Source: Thalassotalea sp. PS06
Lineage (GTDB): Bacteria; Pseudomonadota; Gammaproteobacteria; Enterobacterales; Alteromonadaceae
DNA length: 64,000 nucleotides
Direction of reading: 5' to 3'
NCBI RefSeq assembly: GCF_007197775.1
Contig: NZ_CP041638.1
Location: 620,001-684,000 of the forward strand
Position numbers and translations under genes: made by a program
Part shown: positions 27,003 through 37,700 of the stretch, in pieces
Position numbering within the stretch: the stretch's first letter is position 1
How the letters are laid out: every line of letters starts with the position of its first letter
The notes under the pieces: generated by a model
The model's database searches: none
What the model saw: only the letters and a program-made list of their open reading frames with translations
Told to the model about the DNA's origin: nothing

Positions 27003-28115
27003 TTAATCGGAATAGGGTTTTTCAATTTGGACCGTAGAATGTTGCAACCAGTACATGGTTAGCTTGTAACCCAGAGCTAATACCACCGCACCTACAAACA
27101 GACCTATGATCCCCGATAACAGCATGCCACCAATCGCACCCAACAGAATCACTAACATCGGAATATCAATGCCGCGGCCAAGTAACATGGGTTTTAAAAT
27201 GGCGTCACTGAAACTTACTAATAACGCCCAAATCAGGAAAATCGTGGCTGGTGTTGTTGTCGTAATCGAAAAGTAATAAGCAGCGATAGGGCCAAGTACC
27301 AACAACGGCGGCAACTGCACGATAGCCAGAATTAACACCAACAATGCCCACACTCCGGCACCAGGAATGCCAGCGATAAACATACCGATACCAGCCAGCA
27401 AAGCCTGGATTACGGCGATACCAAGGATCCCTTGCGCAACCGAGCGAATCGTGGCGACCGAGTCCTGAATTGCCGCTTCGCCGTTCTCCGACATGATTCG
27501 GTTAAACACCAGGCGGCTGCCATAAAGACATTTTTCGTGGTTCACTAGCATCACCGCAGCAATCAGCAGTGAGACGATGAACTGCAGCACCGTCGCGCCA
27601 ATGCCAGCAATTGCACTAAATAAGGTTTCTGTGAGTGTTTTGAAGGCCTCTGAATGTTCAATGACAAAGGCTTCAAAGTTGGTCGAAGCATGCGCCCATA
27701 TCTGATAAACCTTTCCGCCGATAATTGGCCAGGATTTAACGGCCTCTGTCGGCTGAGGGACTGAGAAAGTTCCTTCTTTAATACTGTCAGAAACTGCTTG
27801 TGCGCTGTCTATGGTGGATGCTGAGATATTGATTGTGGGAACGACTAACAGTGCTAAACCCAGAATTGCGATGATAAATGCTGCCAGCTTAGGGCTATTA
27901 CCGAGAGCATTACTGATTTTGGCAAAAAACGGGTACAGGGCGATGGCGATAATGCCCCCCCACAATATTAGCATTATGAAAGGGCGCAGAATCGCACTGC
28001 ACCAAATAAGCACAATGAAAATAGCAGCAAGCTTAATTGCGGTATCAATCATTCTGCGCGTAAAAAGCAGATCTTGTAGCGATAGTTCTGATTGTTTGTT
28101 TTTCGGCTCAGTCAT
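27003..28115 (-). CDS. AI-2E family (PerM/YdiK-like) transporter
   Basis: The 370-residue protein has about eight membrane segments and the family motif region PGAGVWALLVLILAIVQLPPLLVLGP, with the conserved C-terminal LLGAIGGMLLSGIIGLFVGAVVLALGY. Members include TqsA, PerM and Na+/H+ antiporters, so substrate assignment is open. The start overlaps the end of the upstream ion-channel gene by 8 nt, which implies translational coupling. Confidence 0.88.
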   Translation of the reverse strand: MTEPKNKQSELSLQDLLFTRRMIDTAIKLAAIFIVLIWCSAILRPFIMLILWGGIIAIALYPFFAKISNALGNSPKLAAFIIAILGLALLVVPTINISASTIDSAQAVSDSIKEGTFSVPQPTEAVKSWPIIGGKVYQIWAHASTNFEAFVIEHSEAFKTLTETLFSAIAGIGATVLQFIVSLLIAAVMLVNHEKCLYGSRLVFNRIMSENGEAAIQDSVATIRSVAQGILGIAVIQALLAGIGMFIAGIPGAGVWALLVLILAIVQLPPLLVLGPIAAYYFSITTTTPATIFLIWALLVSFSDAILKPMLLGRGIDIPMLVILLGAIGGMLLSGIIGLFVGAVVLALGYKLTMYWLQHSTVQIEKPYSD

Positions 28116-28794
28116 TGTTTGCCTCGTTGTGGTGGGGGGTGCTCGTCATCCGCGCACCAACTAAACTTGCGACCATGATTGCCAGGTAAAACTGACCAAA
28201 GATGGCTTCCATATAAACCAGAAATTTGGTCATGGGTATTGATGGAGATATGTCGCCGAAACCTAAGGTAGTTATGGTGACAAAAGAGAAGTACATGAAA
28301 TCAGGTAACAATTGATACCATTGTAACTTGGCGCTAACGCCGTTGAATGCATTACCCGCATACAATTGTGCCAGGGTGTACAGAATCGCCCAGATCATTG
28401 CCATCATCATGTAAAGGCAAATAGAGCCAAGAATTTTGTTCCAGGTAATTGCCCCGGTAAACAATACTTGCGAAGCCGTTTTACGAGCGGTGATCAGGAA
28501 AAATATAAGGAGTAGAAATAAATGCAGATGCAATCTGTCTAAACTTTCGAGGAAATAGCTGGCCACGGATATGACGATGATAGCGATGGGAAAAATAATA
28601 CCGCGACGAACCAGATAGTTTTTATCATGCACGCCCCAGACTGCGACCAGCAAGGTTACAACCGTGGCTGACTGCATTAAACGCTGCATTGGACCTTCAA
28701 AGAACTGCTGTGCCAATGCCATACCAGCCAGCAGTAAAATTAAGGCGATAATTAAGTAGATAAAATTATCCTGATGAGAAATTTTCTTATTCAA
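28108..28794 (-). CDS. Two-pore-loop-type potassium channel protein
   Basis: The 228-residue protein has about six hydrophobic segments; the last two flank a pore loop with the selectivity filter TITTLGFGDISP. This is the Ion_trans_2 pattern of simple bacterial K+ channels, with no RCK domain. It is the first gene of the reverse-strand cluster and overlaps the AI-2E family gene by 8 nt. Confidence 0.85.
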   Translation of the reverse strand: MNKKISHQDNFIYLIIALILLLAGMALAQQFFEGPMQRLMQSATVVTLLVAVWGVHDKNYLVRRGIIFPIAIIVISVASYFLESLDRLHLHLFLLLIFFLITARKTASQVLFTGAITWNKILGSICLYMMMAMIWAILYTLAQLYAGNAFNGVSAKLQWYQLLPDFMYFSFVTITTLGFGDISPSIPMTKFLVYMEAIFGQFYLAIMVASLVGARMTSTPHHNEANND

Positions 28795-28981
28795 ATCAGA
28801 TGCCTGAAGTTAACCAAAACACCATCTATTAAAACTAGTCTAAAACTGCGTTAAATCCCAATTTATAAGGCGCTAAGTGGTTACTTTTGCGAAACTTTGT
28901 TATTGGAAATGGATGTTGCAACGTTGTTATATGTATAAATTAAATTTATAGCGGATATAATTTAAAGTTTTTGAAATGCGG

Positions 28982-29010
28982 TTCAGTTTAAAGGCCAATT
29001 CACGTATAAT
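28982..29010 (+). promoter_or_regulatory. Candidate acnB promoter
   Basis: TTCAGT (28982-28987), 17 bp and TATAAT (29005-29010) form a sigma-70 promoter with a weak -35 and perfect -10. The untranslated leader contains a CCCC...GGGG hairpin (about 29027-29045) just before the ribosome site. Confidence 0.6.
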
Positions 29011-29078
29011 GCCGCCAGCTTAAAAGCCCCTGAAGACTTCGGGGGTATTCCAGTATTTACTGAAGAGAGGAAAGCACT

Positions 29079-31676
29079 GTGCTTCAAGATTATCGTAAAC
29101 ACGTTGAAGAGCGTGCCGCTGAAGGCATCGTTCCTAAACCACTTGATGCGGAACAAGTTTCCCAGCTTGTAGAACTAATTAAAAACCCACCTGCCGGTGA
29201 AGAAGCGTTTCTTCTTGACCTAATTACTAATCGAGTACCACCGGGCGTTGATGACGCTGCCTATGTAAAAGCTGCATTCCTTGCTGCTGTTGCCAAAGGC
29301 GAAGCAAGCTCTCCAATTGTTGATGCTGCAAAAGCAACTGAATTACTCGGTACTATGCTAGGTGGATATAACATCCAGCCAATGATTGACCTGCTTGACG
29401 ATGCTGCAAATGCTGACATTGCGGCTCAAGGCCTATCAAAAACCTTGCTAATGTTCGATGCGTTTTATGACGTAAAAGAAAAAGCAGAAGCCGGTAATGC
29501 GCCAGCTCAGAAAGTGATGGAATCATGGGCGAACGCTGAATGGTTCTTAAACAAGCCAGCCGTTGCTGAGAAAATCACCGTTAAAGTATTTAAAGTGACT
29601 GGTGAGACAAACACCGATGACTTATCTCCGGCACCTGATGCATGGTCGCGTCCGGATATCCCTCTGCACGCAAAAGCGATGCTGAAAATTGGCCGCGATG
29701 GTATCAATCCTGATGACGACGGTACGGTTGGTCCTATCAAGCAAATCGAAGAACTTCAACAAGACGGTATTCAGTTAGCGTATGTTGGTGACGTAGTAGG
29801 TACAGGTTCTTCACGTAAGTCGGCAACCAACTCTGTGCTTTGGTTCATGGGTGAAGATATCCCTCACGTTCCAAACAAGCGTGGTGGTGGTGTATGTCTT
29901 GGCGGTAAAATCGCACCTATCTTCTACAACACCATGGAAGACTCTGGTGCATTGCCAATTGAATTAGACGTTCAGAAAATGCACATGGGCGATGTAATCG
30001 ATATCTTCCCATACGAAGGTGTGGTTAAGCGTTCTGGTACTGATGAAGTTATCTCTACCTTCGAACTAAGCCCGGTACTTCTTGATGAAGTTCGTGCTGG
30101 CGGCCGTATCCCGCTAATCATCGGTCGTGGTCTTACTGGCCGTGCCCGTGAAGCGTTAGGTTTAGGTGAAACTGACTTATTCGCAAAACCAGTCGATGTT
30201 GCCGAATCTAGCAAAGGTTACACCTTAGCTCAGAAGATGGTTGGTAAAGCATGTGGTGTTGAAGGTGTTCGTGCCGGTCAATACTGCGAGCCGAAAATGA
30301 CTACCGTTGGTTCACAGGATACCACTGGCCCTATGACCCGTGACGAGCTAAAAGACTTAGCATGTCTTGGTTTCTCTGCCGATTTAACCATGCAGTCATT
30401 CTGTCACACATCTGCGTATCCAAAACCAGTTGACGTACAAACTCACCACACCCTTCCTGATTTCATCATGAACCGTGGCGGTGTATCTCTTCGTCCTGGT
30501 GACGGTGTAATCCACTCGTGGTTAAACCGCATGTTGTTACCAGACACTGTTGGTACTGGTGGTGACTCTCACACTCGTTTCCCTCTCGGTATTTCATTCC
30601 CGGCGGGTTCTGGTTTGGTCGCTTTTGCAGCGGCAACCGGTGTTATGCCTCTTGATATGCCTGAGTCAGTATTGGTTCGTTTTAAAGGCGAAATGAAGCC
30701 GGGTATTACCTTACGTGACTTAGTACATGCGATTCCTTACTACGGCATCAAAAACGGTCTGTTGACGGTTGAAAAAGCCGGTAAGATCAATGAATTCTCT
30801 GGCCGCGTTCTGGAGATTGAAGGTCTAAAAGGTCTGACCGTTGAGCAGGCATTTGAATTATCTGATGCATCTGCTGAGCGTTCAGCTGCAGGTTGTACTA
30901 TCAAGCTTGAAGAAGAAGCGGTAGCTGAGTACCTGGAATCTAACATCGTTATGCTTAAGTGGATGATCAGCGAAGGCTACGGTGATGTTCGCACTATCGA
31001 GCGTCGTATCAATGCTATGCAGGAATGGTTGGACAATCCATCATTAATGGAAGCTGACAGCGATGCCGAGTATGCCCACGTACTTGAAATTGATTTAAGT
31101 GAAATCAACGAGCCAATCGTTTGTTGTCCAAATGACCCAGATGACGCTAAGTTGCTTTCTGACGTTGCTGGCGACAAGGTAGACGAAGTATTCATCGGTT
31201 CTTGTATGACTAACATCGGTCACTTCCGTGCCGCAGGTAAGTTGCTTGAAAACTTCGGTGGCGTATTGAACACCCGTATGTGGGTTGCTCCACCAACGAA
31301 GATGGACCGCGACCAGTTAACCGAAGAAGGTTACTACTCAACTTACGGCAAGGCTGGCGTTCGTATCGAAACTCCGGGTTGTTCACTATGTATGGGTAAC
31401 CAGGCGCGTGTTGCTGAGAAGTCTACGGTACTATCTACTTCAACCCGTAACTTCCCGAACCGTCTTGGTAATGGTGCTAACGTTTATCTGACTTCTGCAG
31501 AACTTGCAGCTGTTGGTGCTATCGTTGGTCGTTTGCCTACCGTTGATGAGTACATGGAATACGCCAAGTTGATTGATGCAACGGCTGCGGATACCTATCG
31601 CTATCTGAACTTCCACAAAATGGATAGCTATACCAGCAAAGCCAAAGAAGTGGTTATTGCTCAAAACGTAGCATAA
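29079..31676 (+). CDS. acnB: Bifunctional aconitate hydratase 2 / 2-methylisocitrate dehydratase
   Basis: AcnB interconverts citrate and isocitrate in the TCA cycle with a 4Fe-4S cluster. At 865 residues it equals the E. coli protein in length and aligns along its whole course. An N-terminal HEAT-like domain ([16 protein letters not shown]) and swivel domain precede the catalytic domains. Cluster cysteines are in [10 protein letters not shown] and [12 protein letters not shown]. The start is GTG with AGAGG upstream. yacL lies downstream as in E. coli. Confidence 0.97.
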   Translation: MLQDYRKHVEERAAEGIVPKPLDAEQVSQLVELIKNPPAGEEAFLLDLITNRVPPGVDDAAYVKAAFLAAVAKGEASSPIVDAAKATELLGTMLGGYNIQPMIDLLDDAANADIAAQGLSKTLLMFDAFYDVKEKAEAGNAPAQKVMESWANAEWFLNKPAVAEKITVKVFKVTGETNTDDLSPAPDAWSRPDIPLHAKAMLKIGRDGINPDDDGTVGPIKQIEELQQDGIQLAYVGDVVGTGSSRKSATNSVLWFMGEDIPHVPNKRGGGVCLGGKIAPIFYNTMEDSGALPIELDVQKMHMGDVIDIFPYEGVVKRSGTDEVISTFELSPVLLDEVRAGGRIPLIIGRGLTGRAREALGLGETDLFAKPVDVAESSKGYTLAQKMVGKACGVEGVRAGQYCEPKMTTVGSQDTTGPMTRDELKDLACLGFSADLTMQSFCHTSAYPKPVDVQTHHTLPDFIMNRGGVSLRPGDGVIHSWLNRMLLPDTVGTGGDSHTRFPLGISFPAGSGLVAFAAATGVMPLDMPESVLVRFKGEMKPGITLRDLVHAIPYYGIKNGLLTVEKAGKINEFSGRVLEIEGLKGLTVEQAFELSDASAERSAAGCTIKLEEEAVAEYLESNIVMLKWMISEGYGDVRTIERRINAMQEWLDNPSLMEADSDAEYAHVLEIDLSEINEPIVCCPNDPDDAKLLSDVAGDKVDEVFIGSCMTNIGHFRAAGKLLENFGGVLNTRMWVAPPTKMDRDQLTEEGYYSTYGKAGVRIETPGCSLCMGNQARVAEKSTVLSTSTRNFPNRLGNGANVYLTSAELAAVGAIVGRLPTVDEYMEYAKLIDATAADTYRYLNFHKMDSYTSKAKEVVIAQNVA

Positions 31677-31685
31677 CCAGCAGAG

Positions 31686-31705
31686 GTATCGGTGCAATCC
31701 GATAG
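31686..31705 (+). terminator. Small hairpin after acnB
   Basis: TATCGG and CCGATA pair around a TGCAAT loop about 15 bp after the acnB stop. No T-run follows, so it may be an mRNA-end structure only. Confidence 0.35.
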
Positions 31706-31796
31706 CTCAAGGTACAAAGTGCGCAGAATTCAGAGTTCAGTGTTTATGCTAGATTCTGGATGCTGCGCATTTTTCCTTTTAAGTTTAATAAAACTC

Positions 31797-31861
31797 AACT
31801 CTGCCGTCTGTAGTCTGCCGTCTGTAGTATGATAAATAAACGCAATTAACGTTTATTTATC
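31797..31861 (-). repeat. CAGACGGCAG-type repeat and palindrome at the ancestral 3' end of the TonB-like gene
   Basis: GATAAATAAACG and CGTTTATTTATC (about 31831-31861) form a perfect 12-bp stem containing the ancestral stop codon (31857-31859). Immediately beyond it, in the sense of that gene, lie two CAGACGGCAGA units (31799-31827). This is the same order as behind nadC, lpd and der. Confidence 0.65.
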
Positions 31862-31969
31862 GCCTTTTAGCGACCCCTTCCATAAATTCACGAAAATACT
31901 TGTCTTTGCTGCTTTCCCCGCAGGCACTGACCGAGGCTGTTTTACCAAATTCATCATTGATAAAGCTTA
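31857..31969 (-). pseudogene. Severed 3' end of the TonB-like gene
   Basis: On the reverse strand this stretch reads SFINDEFGKTASV...EGVAKRR followed by TAA (36 codons). It is separated from the rest of the gene by the MITE at 31970-32232. Removing the MITE and one TTA copy joins it in frame to codon 216 of the gene at 32132-32881, giving a 252-residue ancestral protein. It has no start codon of its own. Confidence 0.8.
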
Positions 31970-32232
31970 TACCAATCACACTAAGTTTGTGCACAACTCA
32001 GAGTTAGGGCAGAGGTTCATTTACAACATAGATTTTATTGATATAGTCATTCTATATTAATGAAATATAGGGTCGTAAATGGGCCTCTCACTAACTCCCT
32101 ACGGGTGAGTTTTAAAGGCGTTTATCCCGCGTTACTGATTTTGACAATGGAATAACCATTCCCTGCAATCAAAGCCTTGTCTAAAAGCCTTTAAATTCTC
32201 ACTGAGTGAGCAATAATTTAATGTGATTGGTA
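31970..32232 (-). mobile_element. MITE copy 2, 263 bp, inserted in a coding sequence
   Basis: Ends are TACCAATCACACTAA and TTAATGTGATTGGTA, flanked by TTA direct repeats (31967-31969 and 32233-32235). It is the same length as the copy at 62537-62799 and in reverse orientation. It contains no transposase. One strand carries an open tail of about 28 codons ending in TAA that is now fused to the interrupted gene. Confidence 0.9.
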
Positions 32233-32881
32233 TTAAATCCGTTTCCTGATAACAATAGCCATCTCTTTTCTCAATGGTTTCATTACCGACAATCATGGTT
32301 CTTTCGCGGCGAATTTGTTCAGTGCTTTTGCGAACAATACTTTCTGGTACAGGTTCAGGTAATTCCTGAAATACCGAATAACCGTATTGACCCTTATTTG
32401 TTGGCGCAGACAACTCTCGATCTTTGCTGGCGTTTTGCTCTTGCAGCCCCTTAAACGGGTTGAATGTGGTTTTGGGCTTGTCTGCCGTTTGGATAACAGC
32501 GGACGATGACCGGCTCTCCTGATTCGAAGTCAGCGCTTTAGGCATTGATTGTTGTCGTTGTTCGTTTACATCCGATGGCAATGGCAGTGTTTCTTTGATT
32601 TCAGTATTTGTAGCGATAGTTTTCGCTTCTTCGGGAGAAGGGCTTTCGACTATAGCCTTGGTTTCTGGTTTAGCTATTGGTTTGGTTTCTGCAACATCAA
32701 CTTGTTTAATTTCTGGCTGATATAAATAACTTTCAATTTTTTGGGGCGCATCGGGAAGCAGGTCTTTATCGATGATGGTTGCCGGTTTTGGTAACAGAAA
32801 CAGCAAAACGATGACGTGCAAACACACCGCTGTCGTAAGCGGTAAAGCATAAGCTCTGTATGTATCCGTTTGTATTTTCAT
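32132..32881 (-). CDS. TonB/TolA-like membrane-anchored protein with MITE-derived C-terminus
   Basis: The first 216 codons are native: a cytoplasmic start, one membrane helix (about 12-30, ALPLTTAVCLHVIVLLFLL) and a long Pro/Lys/Glu-rich periplasmic stretch, as in TonB or TolA-type linkers. A region with ELPEPVPESIVRKSTEQIRRER follows, then GYCYQETDL. From residue 217 the sequence comes from the inserted MITE and ends in REWLFHCQNQ. The true C-terminus lies beyond the element (31857-31969). The function is unknown and the current product is probably altered or inactive. Confidence 0.7.
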   Translation of the reverse strand: MKIQTDTYRAYALPLTTAVCLHVIVLLFLLPKPATIIDKDLLPDAPQKIESYLYQPEIKQVDVAETKPIAKPETKAIVESPSPEEAKTIATNTEIKETLPLPSDVNEQRQQSMPKALTSNQESRSSSAVIQTADKPKTTFNPFKGLQEQNASKDRELSAPTNKGQYGYSVFQELPEPVPESIVRKSTEQIRRERTMIVGNETIEKRDGYCYQETDLIPITLNYCSLSENLKAFRQGFDCREWLFHCQNQ

Positions 32882-32987
32882 CTGTGTGCAGATCGTATTC
32901 CAGCAAATTCTCTGTTCAGACTATTAGTGACCAGAAAAGTTCTCGGTTAAACTATAGGAAGCATTTTTCATAAATATTAGATCGGTT

Positions 32988-33389
32988 ATGGAGTACGAAT
33001 TTAATCGCGACTTTATTGACGGTAGCCCAAAGGCAAAATTTTCATTTGGTCACGAAACTGTTGGTTTCTGGTTAGAGCAGGAAATTGGCCGCAATGTCAG
33101 TAAGTTGTCAGTAGTTCGCGAGCAATTGCAACAAATTATTAATGACGGCTATGGGCAATTGCAAATACCGGGCAAGGAATTTAGTTTAGAGGCGGATATT
33201 CAGGATGTGACGATAACCGCTAATGATGGTTTCGCTGATGCAACAAATCCTTCGGTAGATGAAGAGCCTGATGACGGGGCTGAACAACCCGATGATGAAT
33301 TTGAACAGGACCAAAGCTTTTCGTTCGCCCAGTGTGGTTTAGAAGATTTTGCTGATATGTTAGATTCGTGGCTTGAGTTTTTAAACTAG
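32988..33389 (+). CDS. yacL: UPF0231 family protein YacL
   Basis: The N-terminus MEYEFNRDFIDGSPKAKFSFGHETVGFWLEQEI matches the UPF0231 signature (FSxGHExxGxWL), and the C-terminal half is very acidic. The 133 residues fit the family. yacL is found next to acnB in E. coli too; here the interrupted TonB-like gene sits between them. Its biochemical role is unknown. Confidence 0.9.
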   Translation: MEYEFNRDFIDGSPKAKFSFGHETVGFWLEQEIGRNVSKLSVVREQLQQIINDGYGQLQIPGKEFSLEADIQDVTITANDGFADATNPSVDEEPDDGAEQPDDEFEQDQSFSFAQCGLEDFADMLDSWLEFLN

Positions 33390-33490
33390 AAGCGGATCCA
33401 TCCTTGATAAAAGTGCGTATAATAGCCGCATAAGAGGATGTCATTTAAGACATTGAATGCGCGCAGAAAACTAGAAAATTTGAGAACTTT

Positions 33491-34774
33491 ATGAGTAGTT
33501 TTAATAACGACTTTGAACAGCAATACACGCAAAGCAAACCGAAACGTTCGGTGATGGTTTATTTGGCTCCTGTAATGATTATCGTCCTTGGCTTTGTTGG
33601 CTGCAGCGGTTTGTCTGCCCTGGCGCAAAAACCCGAGAAAAAGCCAAGCCAGGTGCAATTACCCGTGGTAGACGTGGCCCAATTGCAAAAACGTGATGTT
33701 ACTTTCACGATTAGCAGTCAAGGCACAGTCATGCCCCACACCGAAACCTCTCTTATTTCCGAAGTTGCCGGACAAATCACCTTTGTTGCTAACAAAATGC
33801 GTGTTGGTGGCTTTTTCCAAAAAGGTGAAGTGTTGATGGAAATTGATCCTATCACCTACAAGGTCGGGGTTCTCGAAGCGCAATCACGTTTAGATGCTGC
33901 AAAGGCCACATTGGTGGAAGAAAAAGCCCGGGCTGATCAAGCCGAAGATGAGTGGGAATTGACCGGTAAGCCATTATCTTCGGCACCGGTTTTGGCCCTT
34001 CGTTTACCGCAGTTACAGCGTGCCCAGGCCGATGTCGAAGCTGCTGCAGCGGATTTACAGGAAGCTCAATTAAAGCTGAAACGTACCAAAATAATCGCTC
34101 CATACGACGCACTTGTGAAAGCCAAGTACGTTGATATTGGCCAGTATGTGGGAACCGGTACCCAATTAGTTGATACCTTCGCGGTAGATTACGCGGAAGT
34201 TCGCTTGCCCGTTAAGCAACAGGATATTGGCTTTATCAAGCTACCGAAAGTGAATCAGGAAGGCGATGAAACCAATACTGTGGTTATCTCTTCTCAACAG
34301 GGTTTAAGAACATTGCAGTGGGATTCGTTTATTTCCCGCTATGAAGGTGTTGTTAATGACCGTTCTCGTGTGCACTACCTGGTTGCTAAAATTAACGACC
34401 CTTATAATTTGTTAACCGAAGACCGCGATGCCGAATTGCGGATGGGAATGTTCGTAAGAGCCTCAATTAAAGGCAAAACTTATCCAGATATTACCGCAAT
34501 ACCAAGAAGCGCTATCCGTGGTGCCGGCCAGGTTCACTTAATCGACAAAGATAACAAGCTGAAAATCATCACCGTTGATGTCCTGCGCTCCGATAAAGAT
34601 TACGCCTATGTGCGCGGCGAACTCGTCGATGGTAGTCGCGTTATCACTACGCGTCTGGAAATGCCAATTCAGGGCATGGAATTGCGTGTTAACAGCGAAG
34701 AGCCTGATAAAACCGAAGCGACGGAAGCAGAAGTTGCCATTGCTAAACAATCCAGTTCACGGGTAGAACAATAA
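33491..34774 (+). CDS. RND efflux periplasmic adaptor (membrane fusion) protein
   Basis: The 427-residue protein has an N-terminal hydrophobic segment (about 22-40) anchoring it, then the barrel-sandwich half-motif TLISEVAGQITFVANKMRVGGFFQKGEVLMEIDP-like region, an alpha-hairpin (about 120-190) with Ala/Gln/Glu-rich helices, the second half-motif KIIAPYDALVKAKYVDIGQYV and a beta-barrel domain. A Cys at about 39 is near a poor lipobox, so lipid anchoring is uncertain. It ends 1 bp before the RND pump gene, so the two are coupled. Confidence 0.92.
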   Translation: MSSFNNDFEQQYTQSKPKRSVMVYLAPVMIIVLGFVGCSGLSALAQKPEKKPSQVQLPVVDVAQLQKRDVTFTISSQGTVMPHTETSLISEVAGQITFVANKMRVGGFFQKGEVLMEIDPITYKVGVLEAQSRLDAAKATLVEEKARADQAEDEWELTGKPLSSAPVLALRLPQLQRAQADVEAAAADLQEAQLKLKRTKIIAPYDALVKAKYVDIGQYVGTGTQLVDTFAVDYAEVRLPVKQQDIGFIKLPKVNQEGDETNTVVISSQQGLRTLQWDSFISRYEGVVNDRSRVHYLVAKINDPYNLLTEDRDAELRMGMFVRASIKGKTYPDITAIPRSAIRGAGQVHLIDKDNKLKIITVDVLRSDKDYAYVRGELVDGSRVITTRLEMPIQGMELRVNSEEPDKTEATEAEVAIAKQSSSRVEQ

Positions 34775-34775
34775 T

Positions 34776-37700
34776 ATGCAGCCGGTCGATGAGAAATTAA
34801 CCGGGATTATTGCCTGGTTCACTCGCAACAGTGTTGCTGCCAACTTGTTAATGGTGTTTATCCTGGTGATGGGAGTTTATTCCTATTTCACCATTACCAA
34901 GAAAATGTTCCCGGAATTTACCACCAATAGTATCCAGGTTAGTGTGGTGCATCCTGGTGCGGCGCCGGAAGATGTCGAACAATCGGTGGTGATTAAAATC
35001 GAAGATGTGCTGGAGAATATTAAAGGAATCAAGCGCATCACCTCGCAATCCCGAGAAGGTTTTGGTTCCGTCACCATAGAGATTAAAAATGGTTTCTCGT
35101 TGTCTGAAAAGCTGGATGAAATCCAGATGCAGATTAACACCATCCGAACCTTTCCTGATCAGATCGAACGTCCTTTAGTTGTCAAACAAGAATTTGAAGC
35201 CGATGTACTCTGGGTATCTGTCTATGGAGATATGGAGCGCCGTACCAGGCAGGAATTAGCCCAGACAATTCGTGATGAGATCATGTTACTACCGGAAGTG
35301 AATATTGCTTCAGTGGTAGGTAATCGCGATTATGAGATTAGCGTTGAGGTTTCAGAACTGACCCTGATTGAATACGGTCTGACGTTTGATCAAATCAGTC
35401 AGGCGATTCGCAGTTCTTCCCTGGATTTACCCGGGGGAACCATCAAATCTGCCGGCGGGTATATCCAGTTACGGACTGAGGGCCAGGCTTATACCGGCGA
35501 GGAATATGGAAATCTGGTACTAAGAACCGATCCCGATGGTACCCGGTTGTTGTTAAAAGATGTGGCGACCATCAGAGACGAATTTGTTGAAGGAGAGGGG
35601 TTTGCCAGGTTTGATGGTAAGCCTGCATCGAACATCCGCATTAAATCTACCGCTGATCAAAATGACCTGGCAATTGCCGAGGCAGTAAGAAAGTTTGTAG
35701 CCGACAAACGCGAAACCCTTCCTGAAGGCGTGTATCTTGATGTTTACGGAGATAGTTCATTTTACCTGTCTGAACGTTTGAGCATGATGTTAAACAACCT
35801 GTTGCTTGGTGCGCTTCTGGTTTTTATTGTTCTGACTTTGTTCTTGAGAATTCGCGTAGCGTTCTGGGTAATGGTAGGTATTCCTATCTGTTTCCTCGGC
35901 GCCTTTATGTTTATGCCTTTGCTAGGCGAATACTCAGTAACGGTGAACTTACTCAGTTTGTTTGCCTTTATCATGGTGCTCGGGATTGTCGTTGATGATG
36001 CGATTGTCATCGGTGAAAGCGTCTATTCTGAAATCCAAACCAGCGGCCACTCTCAAAACAGTGTTATTCGTGGTGCCCATCGCGTTGCAATGCCGGCCAC
36101 CTTTGGTGTACTAACTACCATTGCTGCTTTCTTGCCGATGATCTTTATCGATGTCGGCGCTGCAGCGTTTTTCAGGGCAATCGCCGTGGTCGTTGCCTTG
36201 TGTTTGATTTTCTCGATCATCGAATCGAAATGGATATTGCCAGCGCATTTGGCCCATATTAAATACAAAGAAATTGATCCTGAGAATGCCCATGTTATCC
36301 ATCGTATGCAATTGTGGTTCAAAAACTGGCTCGATAAGTTTATTAAAAACAGCTACAAAAATACCCTTGAGCTAGCCCTGCGTAATCGCTACAACACCCT
36401 TGCCACGTTTATCGCCATTCTGTTTGTTTCGATTGGCCTCGTTGCCGGGTCGTTGGTGAAAGTTGAGGTATTCCCGAATGTTCCAAGTGATTTTATTCAG
36501 GGGCAAATTACCATGGTCGACGGCACACCGCCGGAGCAGCGTAATCGTGCAATAGACGCGGTAATCGATGCCGCTTATCGCACTGCCGGGAAACATAGTG
36601 ATGAAGGTCAGTCATTTATCGATCACAGCATGGTCTGGACCCAGGGCGATCTTGGCGGTGGCATGTTCTTGGAATTGAACAAACCAGAATTTCGCGAGTT
36701 GAGTTCCTTTGAAATTGAGAAGCTCTGGCGCGAAGAAGTCGGCGATCTGCCGGGGGTGCGTGAATTACGTCTGTTTGCCGGCACCAACGCTGGTGGTGGT
36801 TCTGCACTGGAATTTCAGCTAACCGGTAAAAATGACGATGAACTTGAACTTGCGGCTTTGCAACTGCAGACACAGTTATCTGAATACGACGGTGTCTACG
36901 ATATCCGTAACTCCTTTAGTCGTGGCCAGGAAGAAATCAAGTTAAAGATAAAGCCAGCTGCAGAAGCTCTGGGCTTAACCTTAACGGATCTTGCCCGGCA
37001 GACTCGCCAGGCGTTTTATGGTGAAGAAGCGCAACGGATTCAGCGTGGCCGTGATGAGTTAAAAGTGATGGTTCGTTATCCGGAAGATGAGCGTCGTTCT
37101 CTGGCTGATTTGGAAAACATGTGGGTTCGCACACCTAGCGGTGACGAAGTACCATTTTTCCAGGTAGCTGATATCGAGCTTGGCCAAGGGTTCTCGCAAA
37201 TTACCCGCATCAATCAAAAGCGTTCAATTACCATCGCTGCGGAAATTGACTCTGCCAAAGTAGAATCGAGAAAAATTATCGAAGATGTGAATAACGAGAT
37301 TATTCCTGCGATTTTAAGCAAGTACCCAAGTGTCAAATACGGTATGGAAGGTGCAGGTAAAGAGCAGCAGGACTTGTTGGTGCAATTGGCGATCGCAACC
37401 ATGACATCGCTATTCCTGATTTACGGTCTAATTGCAATCCCCACCAAATCTTATATTCAGCCATTGATCATAATGTCGGTAATACCTTTTGGTATTATCG
37501 GTGCCATCTTTGGCCATATGGTACTTGGTAAAACTATTAACATGATGTCGATGTTTGGATTTATTGCGTTATCCGGGGTTGTCGTTAACGACAGTTTGAT
37601 TCTGGTCGACTTTATCAATAAAGCGAAAAATCAGGGCATGCGGTTATTTGATGTCGTCGTGAATGCCGGCATGCAACGTTTTCGCGCGATCTTATTAACG

